Part shown: piece after piece, positions 32,670-40,970 of the stretch
Position numbering within the stretch: position 1 is the stretch's first letter
Layout of the letters: each line of letters starts with the position of its first letter
From: Aldehydirespirator sp965117015
GTDB lineage: Bacteria; Actinomycetota; Acidimicrobiia; Acidimicrobiales; Aldehydirespiratoraceae
Reading direction: 5' to 3'
Length of the DNA: 64,000 nucleotides
Assembly (NCBI GenBank): GCA_965117015.1
Contig: OZ220747.1
Span: 2,232,001 to 2,296,000 of the forward strand
Made by a program: the position numbers and the translations under genes
Notes under the pieces: model-generated
What the model was told of the DNA's origin: nothing
The model's database searches: none
Seen by the model: the letters and a program-made list of their open reading frames with translations, nothing else

Positions 32670-33947
32670 TCAGGACGGGGTGAGGTGGGCGGTGGCTCCT
32701 TGCCCTAGCACTCGCAGGAAGGCGCCGGCTCTGGGCTTGGGGTAGAAGAAGCTCGACTTGGGCGGCATCTTGCTGCCCTCGTCGGCCACGGCCAGCAGCT
32801 CGTCCACCGACAGCGGGTACATGACGAAGCCGACCCGGCTGCCTGCGTCGCAGCGGCGCACCAGCTCGTCCAGCCCGGCGGTGTCGGGCACGTAGTCGAC
32901 CGTGCCGGTGGCCGCCAGCTCATCGGCGCCTAGAACGGGGTCGATCACCAGCCGCCGCAGACGATCGACGTCAAGCGAATCGAGGGCGCCCGCTTCAGAA
33001 TCCGGCGGGGGCAGCGTCAGCCGGTGCCAGCTGCCGGCTGCGTAAACGCCCACCTCGCCCCGCCATCTCGGCCGTGCGTCCTCGGCGCCTTCCACCCGCT
33101 CCAGTTCCCCGCCCATGTAGCTGGCCCTGGAGCGGAGTGCCCACAGGAAGTCGTCGCGATCGTCGTGGCGCTGGTCGGCCACGACGCGATGGTAGGCCTC
33201 CACGTGCAGCTGGCTGTGGGGAAACACCGCGGCCAGTGTCCGGGTGAGCACCGGATTGCCGGGGTCGCGCTGGAGCGCCCGCTGCGCGGCGGCCGACCGG
33301 TGGTGCCCATCAGTCACGTAGAGGACCTTGTCGGCCAGCGCCTTCAGCAGCCGGTCGGTCATCTCGGCGGGCACCGTCCAGATCTGGTGAGTGACAAGTT
33401 TCGAGCCGAACTCGAGATCGGGCGGTGCTGACGCGGCCACCTCGTCCAGCCGTTCCGCATACTCCGAGTCCGCCCAGGCTCTCACGGCCAGTGCCACCGG
33501 ATGCGATGTGGCGCCGACTCCTACCAGATGGGCGGTGAGCAGTTCTGTGCGGTCCTCCCGCACGCCCTCGTGTATCCGGATGCGGCCCTCCTCGAAGCCG
33601 CCGACCGCCACCGCGCAGATCAGGCCGGTCTGGGAGCCGCGGGCATGGGTCAGCCGGTACAGGTACAGGGCCCGTCGCCCGGTCGGGGCGAACACCTCGG
33701 CGTCGAGTAGGCGGGTCAGGGCGGCCGCGCCCTGGGTCACAAGATGGTCCAGGGAAAGGTGCTCGTCATCGAGCAGGTCCTCGCTGCTGCGGGTCACGTT
33801 CACGTAGCTGTACGGGTTCTCCCTGGCGATCGAGCGGCGCTGGCCCGGTGTGAGGTTGTCGTAGGCGCGGCTGATGACCCGGTCGGCCCATTCGGACTTC
33901 ACCAGCCAGCCCGCAAAGGGCTCCAGCACCGATTCAGGCTTGCTCAT
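32670..33947 (-). CDS. DUF1015-family protein
   Basis: 425 residues, the normal size. Family landmarks are the N-terminal PFAGW block (usually starting the Y/F-RP region), RENPYSYVNVTRS, the Tyr-Arg block LYLYRLTHARGSQTGLICAVAV, and the strongly conserved YVTDGHHRSAAA. The biochemical role is not established, but the gene very often sits with serA; here its ATG overlaps the serA stop (ATGA). That linkage supports a role tied to phosphoglycerate or serine metabolism. It ends next to the 38-bp repeats. Confidence 0.88.
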   Translation of the reverse strand: MSKPESVLEPFAGWLVKSEWADRVISRAYDNLTPGQRRSIARENPYSYVNVTRSSEDLLDDEHLSLDHLVTQGAAALTRLLDAEVFAPTGRRALYLYRLTHARGSQTGLICAVAVGGFEEGRIRIHEGVREDRTELLTAHLVGVGATSHPVALAVRAWADSEYAERLDEVAASAPPDLEFGSKLVTHQIWTVPAEMTDRLLKALADKVLYVTDGHHRSAAAQRALQRDPGNPVLTRTLAAVFPHSQLHVEAYHRVVADQRHDDRDDFLWALRSRASYMGGELERVEGAEDARPRWRGEVGVYAAGSWHRLTLPPPDSEAGALDSLDVDRLRRLVIDPVLGADELAATGTVDYVPDTAGLDELVRRCDAGSRVGFVMYPLSVDELLAVADEGSKMPPKSSFFYPKPRAGAFLRVLGQGATAHLTPS

Positions 33948-35146
33948 GCGTCGAACGCCGAGACTTGGATCACGTCGGGAAGGGCACGCACTGCGTCCAG
34001 CAGTTGTTCGTCGACGGCCCCGAACACGTCGATCGTGGCCACCGCCGCTTGCGAGCCCGCGAAGATGCGATTGCTCATGTTGGCCACATTGAGGCTGCAG
34101 CCGCGAAGTTCTTGCAGCACCGACGCCAACACACCGACCCGGTCGTAGTGGCGCACGCTCAGCGTGGCCGTCCGGTGGGGGGCCTGTTCGAGGTTCACGC
34201 AGTTGATGATCGAGCCGGTGCGGTACTCCTCGAGCACCTCGACCGTGCCCTCGGCCACGGCCTCCTGGGCCTGGTTGGTGGACGCTCCGATGTGGTGGGT
34301 GACGGTGACCTTGGGGTGGCGGGCGAGGGCGGAGTCGACCGAGCCGGTTCCGGAGGGCGGTTCGTCGGCGAACACATCGATGCCCGCCCTCATGTCGGTG
34401 GAGTTGAGCGCGTCGAGCAGGGCGGCCTCATCGACGACCTCGCCACGGGAGGTGTTGATCAGCACGGCGTCATGCTTCATCTTGGCCAGGAATCCCGCAT
34501 CGACCATCCCGGTGGTGCCGGGGCCGCCGGGTACGTGCAACGACACGATGTCGGCCGCGGCCAGCACGGCATCGAGGTCTGGCAGGGTCACCACGCCAAT
34601 GTCGGCCATCCGCTGGCGCACGCTGCGACTGCGGGCCTTCTCCTCGGTGACCACCCTGATCCCGCAGCCGGCGGCCCGCTGGGCAGCCTCGAGGCCGATG
34701 GCGCCCATGCCGATGATGCCGAGAGTGGAGCCGTAGAGGCCCCTCGCGCTGCTGTAGGCCTTCTTGTTCCAGGAGCCGGCCCGAGCGTCGGCGGTGGAGG
34801 ACGCAATGTGCCGATCGGTCGCGAACACGAGTCCCATCGCGAGTTCGGCCACCGCAACGGCGTTGCGGCCGGGAACGTTGCACACGAATATTCCGAGCTC
34901 GGCGGCCCTCTGGCAGTCGATGGTGTTGGTGCCGGCACCGGCTCGTACCACCAGCCCCAGCTTGGTTCCGGCCTCGATTGCCGGCCCGGTAACCCGCGTG
35001 CTGCGCACGACCAAGGCGTCGAATCCGGCCATGTGCGCGGGCAGGTTCTCCGCAGTGAGCGACGGCTTCATGACGCACTCGTCGCCGCCGGCGCGCAACC
35101 GTTCGACTGCGCTGTCCGACAGGCCGTCGGCGAACAGGATCCTCAT
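33944..35146 (-). CDS. serA: D-3-phosphoglycerate dehydrogenase
   Basis: 400 residues: first step of phosphorylated serine synthesis, oxidising 3-phosphoglycerate with NAD. The NAD-binding motif is LGIIGMGAIGLEAAQRAAG. The substrate-binding Arg is in INTSRGEVVDEAAL, the active His is in VTVTHHIGAST, and GAGTNTIDC marks the start of the catalytic domain. A C-terminal ACT domain follows from about residue 328 (TATLSVRHYDRVGVLASVLQEL), likely for feedback control. The large intervening domain of long mycobacterial SerA is absent. It is divergent from folD, across a region with a GTTCCG palindrome. Confidence 0.93.
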   Translation of the reverse strand: MRILFADGLSDSAVERLRAGGDECVMKPSLTAENLPAHMAGFDALVVRSTRVTGPAIEAGTKLGLVVRAGAGTNTIDCQRAAELGIFVCNVPGRNAVAVAELAMGLVFATDRHIASSTADARAGSWNKKAYSSARGLYGSTLGIIGMGAIGLEAAQRAAGCGIRVVTEEKARSRSVRQRMADIGVVTLPDLDAVLAAADIVSLHVPGGPGTTGMVDAGFLAKMKHDAVLINTSRGEVVDEAALLDALNSTDMRAGIDVFADEPPSGTGSVDSALARHPKVTVTHHIGASTNQAQEAVAEGTVEVLEEYRTGSIINCVNLEQAPHRTATLSVRHYDRVGVLASVLQELRGCSLNVANMSNRIFAGSQAAVATIDVFGAVDEQLLDAVRALPDVIQVSAFDA

Positions 35147-35209
35147 GCGGATACCACCTTTGGGAACTCAAGGGCGGCGGGAGTACGCGGGCGGAACCGT
35201 TTTGGAACA

Positions 35210-35226
35210 GTTCCGCATATCGGAAC
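35210..35226. promoter_or_regulatory. Palindromic operator GTTCCG-N5-CGGAAC (serA/folD)
   Basis: A perfect 6-bp inverted repeat around CATAT. Further GGAAC half sites lie just upstream at 35192-35197 and 35204-35208. It sits between divergent serA and folD. The same perfect palindrome occurs between fhs and the dimethylglycine-type dehydrogenase at 42762, so one regulator probably controls both pairs. Confidence 0.7.
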
Positions 35227-35320
35227 GCTCATCGTAGGCGGCGGGGCGTAGCCTGTCTCGGGGGTCGGCTGAAAGATCCGACGGTTTTGCCGCAAGGCCC
35301 GAAGACCACAGGCGGGATTG

Positions 35321-36205
35321 ATGACCGAACAATTCGAACGGACCGAGGGCGGTGCCGTGCTGATGGACGGCAACCGGCTGCGCGACGAGATCGTCGCCGA
35401 GCTCAACGCAGAGATCACCGCGGCCGGTGGGCCGGAGGTCTGTCTGGCCACGGTGCTGGTGGGCGAGGACAAGCCGAGCCGCATCTACGTGCGCAACAAG
35501 CAGCGCAAGGCGGCGGAGGCGGCCATGGTCTCGCGCCATGTCGAGTTGGGCGCCGACGCCAGCCAGGACGAGGTGGAGCAGGCTGTCGGCGATCTGGCCC
35601 GAGACCCCGGCGTGCACGGGATCCTGGTGCAGCTGCCGTTGCCGGAGGGCCTGGACGCCGATGCCGTCCTGGAGTTGATCCCTCCGGAGAAGGACGTGGA
35701 CGGTCTCACGCCCAGGTCGATGGGCCGGCTGGTCAGGGGTCAGCGGGGTCATGTGCCCTGCACCCCGCTGGGGGTGATGCGCCTATTGGACCGTTACGGG
35801 GTGGCGGTTTCCGGGAAGAGCGCGGTGGTGATCGGCCGGTCGACCCTCGTGGGGCTGCCCCAAGTGCTGCTGCTGGGGCGCAAGGGGGTGGACGCCACAC
35901 CGACGCTGGCCCACAGCCGCACGCCGGAGCTGCAGGAGGTGTGCCGGCAGGCCGACATCATCGTGGCCGCGGCCGGCATGGCCCGGCTGGTCACCGCCGA
36001 CTTCGTGCAGCCGGGTGCGGCTGTGATCGATGTGGGCATCTCGCGCACGGCCGACGGCATCGTCGGCGATGTGGACTTCGAGACGGTCCAGGCTGTGGCG
36101 GGCGCAGTGACGCCGATGCCGGGCGGAACCGGTCCCATGACGATTGCCTGCCTGCTGCAGAACACCCTGGCCGCAGCCCGGATGCTGGGAGACTTTCCGG
36201 ACTAG
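35321..36205 (+). CDS. folD: Bifunctional methylene-THF dehydrogenase / methenyl-THF cyclohydrolase
   Basis: 294 residues. It interconverts 5,10-methylene-THF and 10-formyl-THF with NADP. The catalytic Lys is in YVRNKQRKAAE, QLPLP lies in the substrate pocket, and EKDVDGL and GRSTLVGLP mark the cofactor side. PGGTGPMT is the C-terminal signature (usually PGGVGPMT). ATG 35321 is used; a TTG three bases earlier is in frame. The substrate domain begins after about 15 extra N-terminal residues. In this window it links the demethylase-derived methylene-THF to the formate-THF ligase and formate dehydrogenase. Confidence 0.95.
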   Translation: MTEQFERTEGGAVLMDGNRLRDEIVAELNAEITAAGGPEVCLATVLVGEDKPSRIYVRNKQRKAAEAAMVSRHVELGADASQDEVEQAVGDLARDPGVHGILVQLPLPEGLDADAVLELIPPEKDVDGLTPRSMGRLVRGQRGHVPCTPLGVMRLLDRYGVAVSGKSAVVIGRSTLVGLPQVLLLGRKGVDATPTLAHSRTPELQEVCRQADIIVAAAGMARLVTADFVQPGAAVIDVGISRTADGIVGDVDFETVQAVAGAVTPMPGGTGPMTIACLLQNTLAAARMLGDFPD

Positions 36206-36235
36206 GGCTGGGGCGGCTGGGCCGGGCCGGCTCGC

Positions 36236-37003
36236 CTACGGGACCTTGAGGTGGCGGCGGATGGCCCAGTTGAACAGATCCCAGCCGTAGTCGCTGAACA
36301 CGATGTCGTCTCGGGAGGCCCGGGCGGCCTCGGCTGAGACGGGCAGCCCGTGACGGGCCTTCATCTGCACCTCGGCCACCCGTTCCATCAGCACGAACCA
36401 GCCGACGGCGTCGGCGGGGCTGGAGCCGACGGTGAGGAGGCCGTGGTTGGCGAGGATCACGGCCCGGCACTCGCCCAGGGCGACGGCGATGCGCTTGCCG
36501 CCGTCGCAGGAGAGGATCTGGACCTCTTCGTCGTCGAAGAGGGCGTGATCCTCGTAGAACAGCGTCGATTCCTGGGTGATGGGCTCGATCATGCGCCGCT
36601 CGGCCGCGAACGGGGTGCCCCAGGCGGTGTGCACGTGGGCGGCCGCGGTGACGTCGGGCCGGGCCTCGTGGATGGGGTGGTGGATGTGGTAGGCGGTGTT
36701 GTTGATGCGGGCGGGGCGACCGTCCTGGTCGGTGGCGCGGCCGTCGGGTGCGACCAGCACCATGTCCGAGGGCTGGGCCCGCTCGAAGGGGACCCGGTAA
36801 CGGAGCAGCCACATGTGGTCGGGCTGCTCGGTGTCGCGGCAGGTGATGTGGCCATCGCCGAGCTCCCCCCACCGCAAGGCCGCGAACAGCCGGTACGACG
36901 TGGCCAGGTCATCCAGCAGCCGAGCCCGCTCCGCCACAGGATCAGCCAAGACCGGCTCCACCCCCGGCCACCTGCCATCAACTGACCCGTCAGGCCACGT
37001 CAC
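36236..37003 (-). CDS. Class II aldolase / adducin-family protein
   Basis: 255 residues. The zinc ligands of the fuculose-phosphate aldolase fold are visible as AAHVHTAWG and ANHGLLTVG. The acid/base region is seen in ITQESTLFYEDHALFDDEEV, and WGELGDGHITCRD is the N-terminal loop. Members cleave or epimerise sugar phosphates or decarboxylate beta-hydroxy acids. The long, non-sugar-like neighbours give no clear substrate. It is convergent with folD. Confidence 0.85.
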   Translation of the reverse strand: MTWPDGSVDGRWPGVEPVLADPVAERARLLDDLATSYRLFAALRWGELGDGHITCRDTEQPDHMWLLRYRVPFERAQPSDMVLVAPDGRATDQDGRPARINNTAYHIHHPIHEARPDVTAAAHVHTAWGTPFAAERRMIEPITQESTLFYEDHALFDDEEVQILSCDGGKRIAVALGECRAVILANHGLLTVGSSPADAVGWFVLMERVAEVQMKARHGLPVSAEAARASRDDIVFSDYGWDLFNWAIRRHLKVP

Positions 37004-37068
37004 GACCCCATTCTGCCATTGCCGCCAACTGCTTGCTCGCTGTCGCCGGTTGCTTGCTCAGGGTCCGC

Positions 37069-38529
37069 TCAGGCGGTCAATGTGCGGGGCAGCAGCGTGC
37101 CCGGTAGCTCATCGTGCGCATCGTCTGTCGCGTCCTCCTTCGCGTCGTCGTCCTCATGGCCGGTCACGGACCTGACGGTGTCCTCCACCGGCGATAGCTC
37201 GGGGACCCGCTTGAGCTCGGACACCACGTTCAGGTCCTCGAAGCGGCGGGCCTGGGGCAGTACCCGGCCCTGGAGGGAGCCGACACCTCGGTTGTAGGCC
37301 GCCAGGGCCTTCCCGAGACCGCCGCCCATGTCGTCCATGTGTTCCGCGAAGACCCTCAACCGGTCGTAGAGGTCCTTGCCGAGAGCGGCGATCTTCTGGG
37401 CGTTCTGCTGCATGTCCTGCTGCTGCCAGGCCAACGCCACCGTTCGCAGGAATGCCAGAAGCAGTCCCGGTGTGGCGATGAGCACCCTGTGCTCCTGCCA
37501 GGTCTGCTCCCAGAGCGTCGGCTGAACCTTCATGGCCGCGTCGAGTATCGGATCAGCGGGCACGAACATCAGCACGAAGTCCGGAGACCCGGCCACGACA
37601 TCGGCGTAGTCCCGCTCGCTCAGGCTCTTGGCATGCCTCGAGATGGCGCTGGCGTGGTTGGTCAGCAGGGCCGCCTCCTCGTTCTCATCGGTGGCCTCGT
37701 GGGCCTTGAGGTAGCTGTCCAGCGGGGCCTTGGCATCGATGACGACCTTCAGGCCACCGGGCACGCTGACGACTGCGTCCGGCCGCAGCACGCTGCCGGG
37801 GACCGGCACGGAGTGCTGGGGGTAGTAGTCGATGTGCTGGTTAAGGCCGGCCAGCTCCAGGATGTTCCCCAGCTCCTGCTCGGCCCACTGGCCCCGGATG
37901 TTGGGGGACCGCAGCGCATCGCTGAGACTCCCGGCAACCTTCTGCAGCGACGCGACCTGGGTGGTCAGCCGTTCATAGGCGCCCACTCGCTTCTTTTCGA
38001 TGTCGTTGGCGTACGCGCCCAGCTTCTCCAAGCTCTCGCCCAGGGGCCCGACGAGGTTGTCGATGGCCTGCTTGCGCTGTTCCAGTTCGGCCGCGCTGAG
38101 TTGGCGCTGGCTGTCGAACTGCTCCTTCGCCTGCTTGAGCAGCGACTCAGTGCTCTCCTTGAGGACGCCGGCCGCCAGTCCCTTGAATTGATTGTCCAGT
38201 TGTTCGCGCGCGGTGGACAACTCCTCGTTGCGGGCTTCGTGGTCTGCCTTGACGGTTGCGAGCTCTGTCTGGGCCGAGACCAGATCCTGGCGGGCTGTCT
38301 CGCGCTCCCGGCGGGCCGTGTCGCGCTCGTCCCGGACCTGCCCCAACTCCCGCTCGCGTTCCTCAAGCTGCACGCTCAGCCGCGCGATCTCGCTAGAGAC
38401 GTCGGCCGCACTAGGAGCGCGCCTGCTCCGCAGGATCGCGGCCCCTGCAACCACGACGGCCAGGGCGGCGACAAGCACGATTACACCTGTTGGTTCCATG
38501 CCCTCGAAGGTACTTGCCCCCTGTGACAT
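37069..38529 (-). CDS. rmuC: DNA recombination protein RmuC
   Basis: 486 residues. One N-terminal membrane segment (GVIVLVAALAVVVAGAAIL) is followed by a long coiled coil (residues about 42-190) rich in Glu, Arg and Gln. The RmuC nuclease-like domain then follows (SPNIRGQWAEQELGNILELAGL, VVIDAKAPLDSYLKA, FVPADPILDAAM and ATPGLLLAFLRTVALAWQQ). It is thought to limit inversions at repeats. An acidic tail closes the chain. Start 38529 is the longest ATG; ATG 38499 is a real alternative. Confidence 0.92.
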   Translation of the reverse strand: MSQGASTFEGMEPTGVIVLVAALAVVVAGAAILRSRRAPSAADVSSEIARLSVQLEERERELGQVRDERDTARRERETARQDLVSAQTELATVKADHEARNEELSTAREQLDNQFKGLAAGVLKESTESLLKQAKEQFDSQRQLSAAELEQRKQAIDNLVGPLGESLEKLGAYANDIEKKRVGAYERLTTQVASLQKVAGSLSDALRSPNIRGQWAEQELGNILELAGLNQHIDYYPQHSVPVPGSVLRPDAVVSVPGGLKVVIDAKAPLDSYLKAHEATDENEEAALLTNHASAISRHAKSLSERDYADVVAGSPDFVLMFVPADPILDAAMKVQPTLWEQTWQEHRVLIATPGLLLAFLRTVALAWQQQDMQQNAQKIAALGKDLYDRLRVFAEHMDDMGGGLGKALAAYNRGVGSLQGRVLPQARRFEDLNVVSELKRVPELSPVEDTVRSVTGHEDDDAKEDATDDAHDELPGTLLPRTLTA

Positions 38530-38565
38530 CGCTGGCGATGCCCCCGGCCCCCCCCGGCACTCACG

Positions 38566-38613
38566 GAATTGGCAGCGTTCTGCACGGTATGCGTGCGTTG
38601 TGCTGCCAAATTC
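38566..38613. repeat. Hairpin repeat element, copy 3
   Basis: GAATTGGCAGC (38566-38576) and GCTGCCAAATTC (38602-38613) enclose 25 bases. The loop contains TGCACGGTATGCGTGCGTT, nearly identical to copy 4 at 47251, and itself holds the small dyad GCACG/CGTGC. Confidence 0.8.
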
Positions 38614-38719
38614 GGGGTGGGGCGTGCTTCGAATTCGTACAGTTACGCACGGATATCAAGGGTTATAGATATAAATTTGACTTAAACTATTGAAAAGCAA
38701 GTCTATATCTCTTAAACTT

Positions 38720-38734
38720 TCTCTACCGTAGAGA
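38720..38734. promoter_or_regulatory. Palindrome in the AT-rich fic leader
   Basis: TCTCTAC-C-GTAGAGA is a perfect 7-bp dyad 27 bases before the fic start. The whole stretch 38640-38760 is much richer in A and T than the surroundings. It also holds a repeated CTTAAACT and the pair GATATA / TATATC. An operator bound by the Fic protein's own winged helix or by another repressor is likely. GGAGG at 38751-38755 is the ribosome site. Confidence 0.5.
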
Positions 38735-38760
38735 GAGACAAGCAGATAGAGGAGGCCTCG

Positions 38761-39987
38761 ATGGGTTCGTGGCCTGTTTCGCAGTCGAAGATCGTGACAG
38801 TTCCCAACGAACTGTGGCGGAACTGGGACGAAGAGTCTACGCCGACCATCGATGTCGCCCAGACCGTGCCTCCCGAGATTGCCAGCATCTCGGTGCCGGC
38901 CCTGGATGATGCGGCGGCGGACGCCATCGCTACCGCGCTGGAGGCGACGGCCCGGTTGCACGCCCGCAGCGGCCAGGCGTCGGGAGTGCTCGGTCATCTG
39001 AGCGCAGTGTTGATCCGCGCCGACGCGGTGGCTTCGTCGCAGATCGAGCACATCACGACCTCAGCCGAGCAGCTCGCCGTCAAGCTCGCCGACCTCAGCG
39101 ACGACGATGCCAGCCCGTATCCCACCGACACCGAACTGGTGGCAGCGAACGTTGCGACCGCCCTGTCAGCGCACCACAGCGGCGACATCGTGTCGGCGGA
39201 CTGGTTCCATCGCCTGCACCGCGAACTGCTCGCCGCCGACCCGGAGATCGAGCCGCGTCACCGGGGGGCGTGGCGCGACGGCGCGGTCTGGATCGGGCGC
39301 ACTCGGGCTGTGGCGGCGTTCGAGGGGCCGCCCCATGGGCAGGTTCCGGTGCTGATGGACGATCTGGTCCGGTTCGCCCGGCGGGTCGACGTGCATCCGG
39401 TGCTGCACGCGGCTGTCGCCCACGCCCAGTTCCTGACCATCCATCCCTATGTCGACGGCAACGGCCGCATCGGGAGGCTGCTGATTCATAAGCTGCTGCT
39501 GGCCGGCGGGGCCCCGGTGCCGGTCGCCCACGGTCTGCTGTCGGATCCGGCGAGGTACGTGTCGGGGCTGGCCAGCTACCGGTCGGGGGATCTCGACGCA
39601 TGGGTCGGTGTATTCGCCGACGCGATCACGGTGGCCGCAGGGGTCGCGTCGCGCCTGGTGGGGCGCCTGGCTGCTCTGCGGGACGACTATCACGGCCGGG
39701 TGCGCACGCGCAGTGGGTCGAGCGTGCCGCAGGTCATCGACATGCTGTTGGACAATCCGGCGGTCACGGCACAGTCGATCGAGGAGCACTTCGGTGTGAC
39801 GTCGGCACGGGCGGGGCAGATCATCCACCGCCTCGCCGACGCCGGGATCCTGCGGCCCAGCCCCTACAAGGCCGGGCGCTCCAAGGTGTGGATCGCCTCC
39901 GAGATCATCGACGCCGTCGACGTGATCAACGCCACGGCCCCCCGACGTCCGCTACCCGAGGCGATCTCGGCCGCCCCGCACCCCTGA
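38761..39987 (+). CDS. Fic-domain AMP-transferase with N-terminal inhibitory helix and C-terminal winged helix
   Basis: 408 residues. The Fic core motif is HPYVDGNGRIGR (residues 228-239), so catalytic His and the phosphate-binding Arg residues are present. The inhibitory helix motif lies at residues 92-97 as SSQIEH: Ser and the blocking Glu are kept, but the usual final Gly/Asn is His. Residues about 315-390 look like a winged helix (NPAVTAQSIEEHFGVTSARAGQIIHRLADAGIL). This is the common class II Fic layout, which transfers AMP to a target protein and may regulate its own promoter. The target is unknown. The AT-rich leader suggests acquisition. Confidence 0.9.
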   Translation: MGSWPVSQSKIVTVPNELWRNWDEESTPTIDVAQTVPPEIASISVPALDDAAADAIATALEATARLHARSGQASGVLGHLSAVLIRADAVASSQIEHITTSAEQLAVKLADLSDDDASPYPTDTELVAANVATALSAHHSGDIVSADWFHRLHRELLAADPEIEPRHRGAWRDGAVWIGRTRAVAAFEGPPHGQVPVLMDDLVRFARRVDVHPVLHAAVAHAQFLTIHPYVDGNGRIGRLLIHKLLLAGGAPVPVAHGLLSDPARYVSGLASYRSGDLDAWVGVFADAITVAAGVASRLVGRLAALRDDYHGRVRTRSGSSVPQVIDMLLDNPAVTAQSIEEHFGVTSARAGQIIHRLADAGILRPSPYKAGRSKVWIASEIIDAVDVINATAPRRPLPEAISAAPHP

Positions 39988-40012
39988 CGCCGAGGCGAAC
40001 TTCTGTCAATAA

Positions 40013-40029
40013 TCCACCGCAGGGGTGGA
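40013..40029. terminator. Small hairpin between convergent fic and MTHFR genes
   Basis: TCCACC-GCAGG-GGTGGA, flanked by AATAA on the left and AAT on the right. It lies 26 bases after the fic stop. It could end transcripts from either side. Confidence 0.4.
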
Positions 40030-40081
40030 AATCTGCAGGTTGTTCGGCCGGCCGGATCAGAGCGGTCGGTGTCGCGGGGGG

Positions 40082-40957
40082 CTAGGCGTGGTGGGAGGTT
40101 TGCCAGGTGACGGTGGTGGCTACCTGGTTGAAGGTGAACACGTGCAGGCCGGTCACACCGAGGTCGTCCAACGACGGGCTCAGGGCCATCAGGATGTGGT
40201 CGGGGTCGTAGTTGGGTGAGGTCATCAGCTTCATGATGGCGGCCCGGTTCTTGCGGAGATACCGCAGCGACGGCCCCACACCCAGGCGGGCGCCCATGGT
40301 CAGCAGCTTGGTCCGATCCACCACCCCCGAGATCCCCAGATGCACGGGCAGCGTCAGCCCAGCGGCCCGCTCGCCTCGCAGCCAGCCTTCGATGCGGTCC
40401 GGATCGAAGCACATCTGCGTGCTGCAGTAGCCCTCCACGCCGGCCTCGGCCAGGAGCGCCTGCTTGGCGTGCAGGGCCTCATGGAGCACTTCCTCGGCGA
40501 TGAGCGGGTGGCCGTGCGGGTAGGCGGTCACGCCGATCGTGCTCAGCCCGTGGTCGCACTCCAGCAGGTCCCGCAGGAACGAGGCCGCATCCGAGTAGGC
40601 GCCGGGCGACTCCACATCCCCGCCGACCAGGAACATCGTCGACACTCCGGCCGACCGGAACCAGCCGGCCAACTCGGACACCCGGGCCCGATCGGGCACC
40701 AGCCGGGCCGAGACATGCGGGATGGCCTCGTGGCCCAGTTCCATCAACCGCTCGGTGATCTCGCAGGTGGCGTCCTGACCCTTCACCGGCGATGCGGTCA
40801 CCGAGACCCGGGACCCGGCGGGGAGCGCCTCGATCGCTGCGTCGAGGCTCTTGAGGGGGATGACCTCGAAGGTCAGATCCCTGACGAGGTGCAGCCGGAA
40901 GTGGCGGGCCCCGAGAGTCTCCCCCGACAGCGGGGCGCGCCGCAGCTTGGACAGCAT
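40082..40957 (-). CDS. Methylenetetrahydrofolate reductase-like protein
   Basis: 291 residues with the TIM-barrel layout of MTHFR. The N-terminal strand FEVIPLKSLDAAIEAL and SVTASPVKG open the barrel. AIPHVSARLVPDRARVSELAGWFRSAGVSTMFLVGGD is the flavin/folate region, and GVTAYPHGHP matches the usual GVAGYPEGHP. It begins 13 bases after the formate-THF ligase stop, so the two form one operon under the GTTCCG palindromes. It would reduce methylene-THF to methyl-THF, or run in reverse. Identity to classical MetF looks modest, so I leave the symbol open. Confidence 0.8.
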   Translation of the reverse strand: MLSKLRRAPLSGETLGARHFRLHLVRDLTFEVIPLKSLDAAIEALPAGSRVSVTASPVKGQDATCEITERLMELGHEAIPHVSARLVPDRARVSELAGWFRSAGVSTMFLVGGDVESPGAYSDAASFLRDLLECDHGLSTIGVTAYPHGHPLIAEEVLHEALHAKQALLAEAGVEGYCSTQMCFDPDRIEGWLRGERAAGLTLPVHLGISGVVDRTKLLTMGARLGVGPSLRYLRKNRAAIMKLMTSPNYDPDHILMALSPSLDDLGVTGLHVFTFNQVATTVTWQTSHHA

Positions 40958-40970
40958 CTACGTTGCAGCC

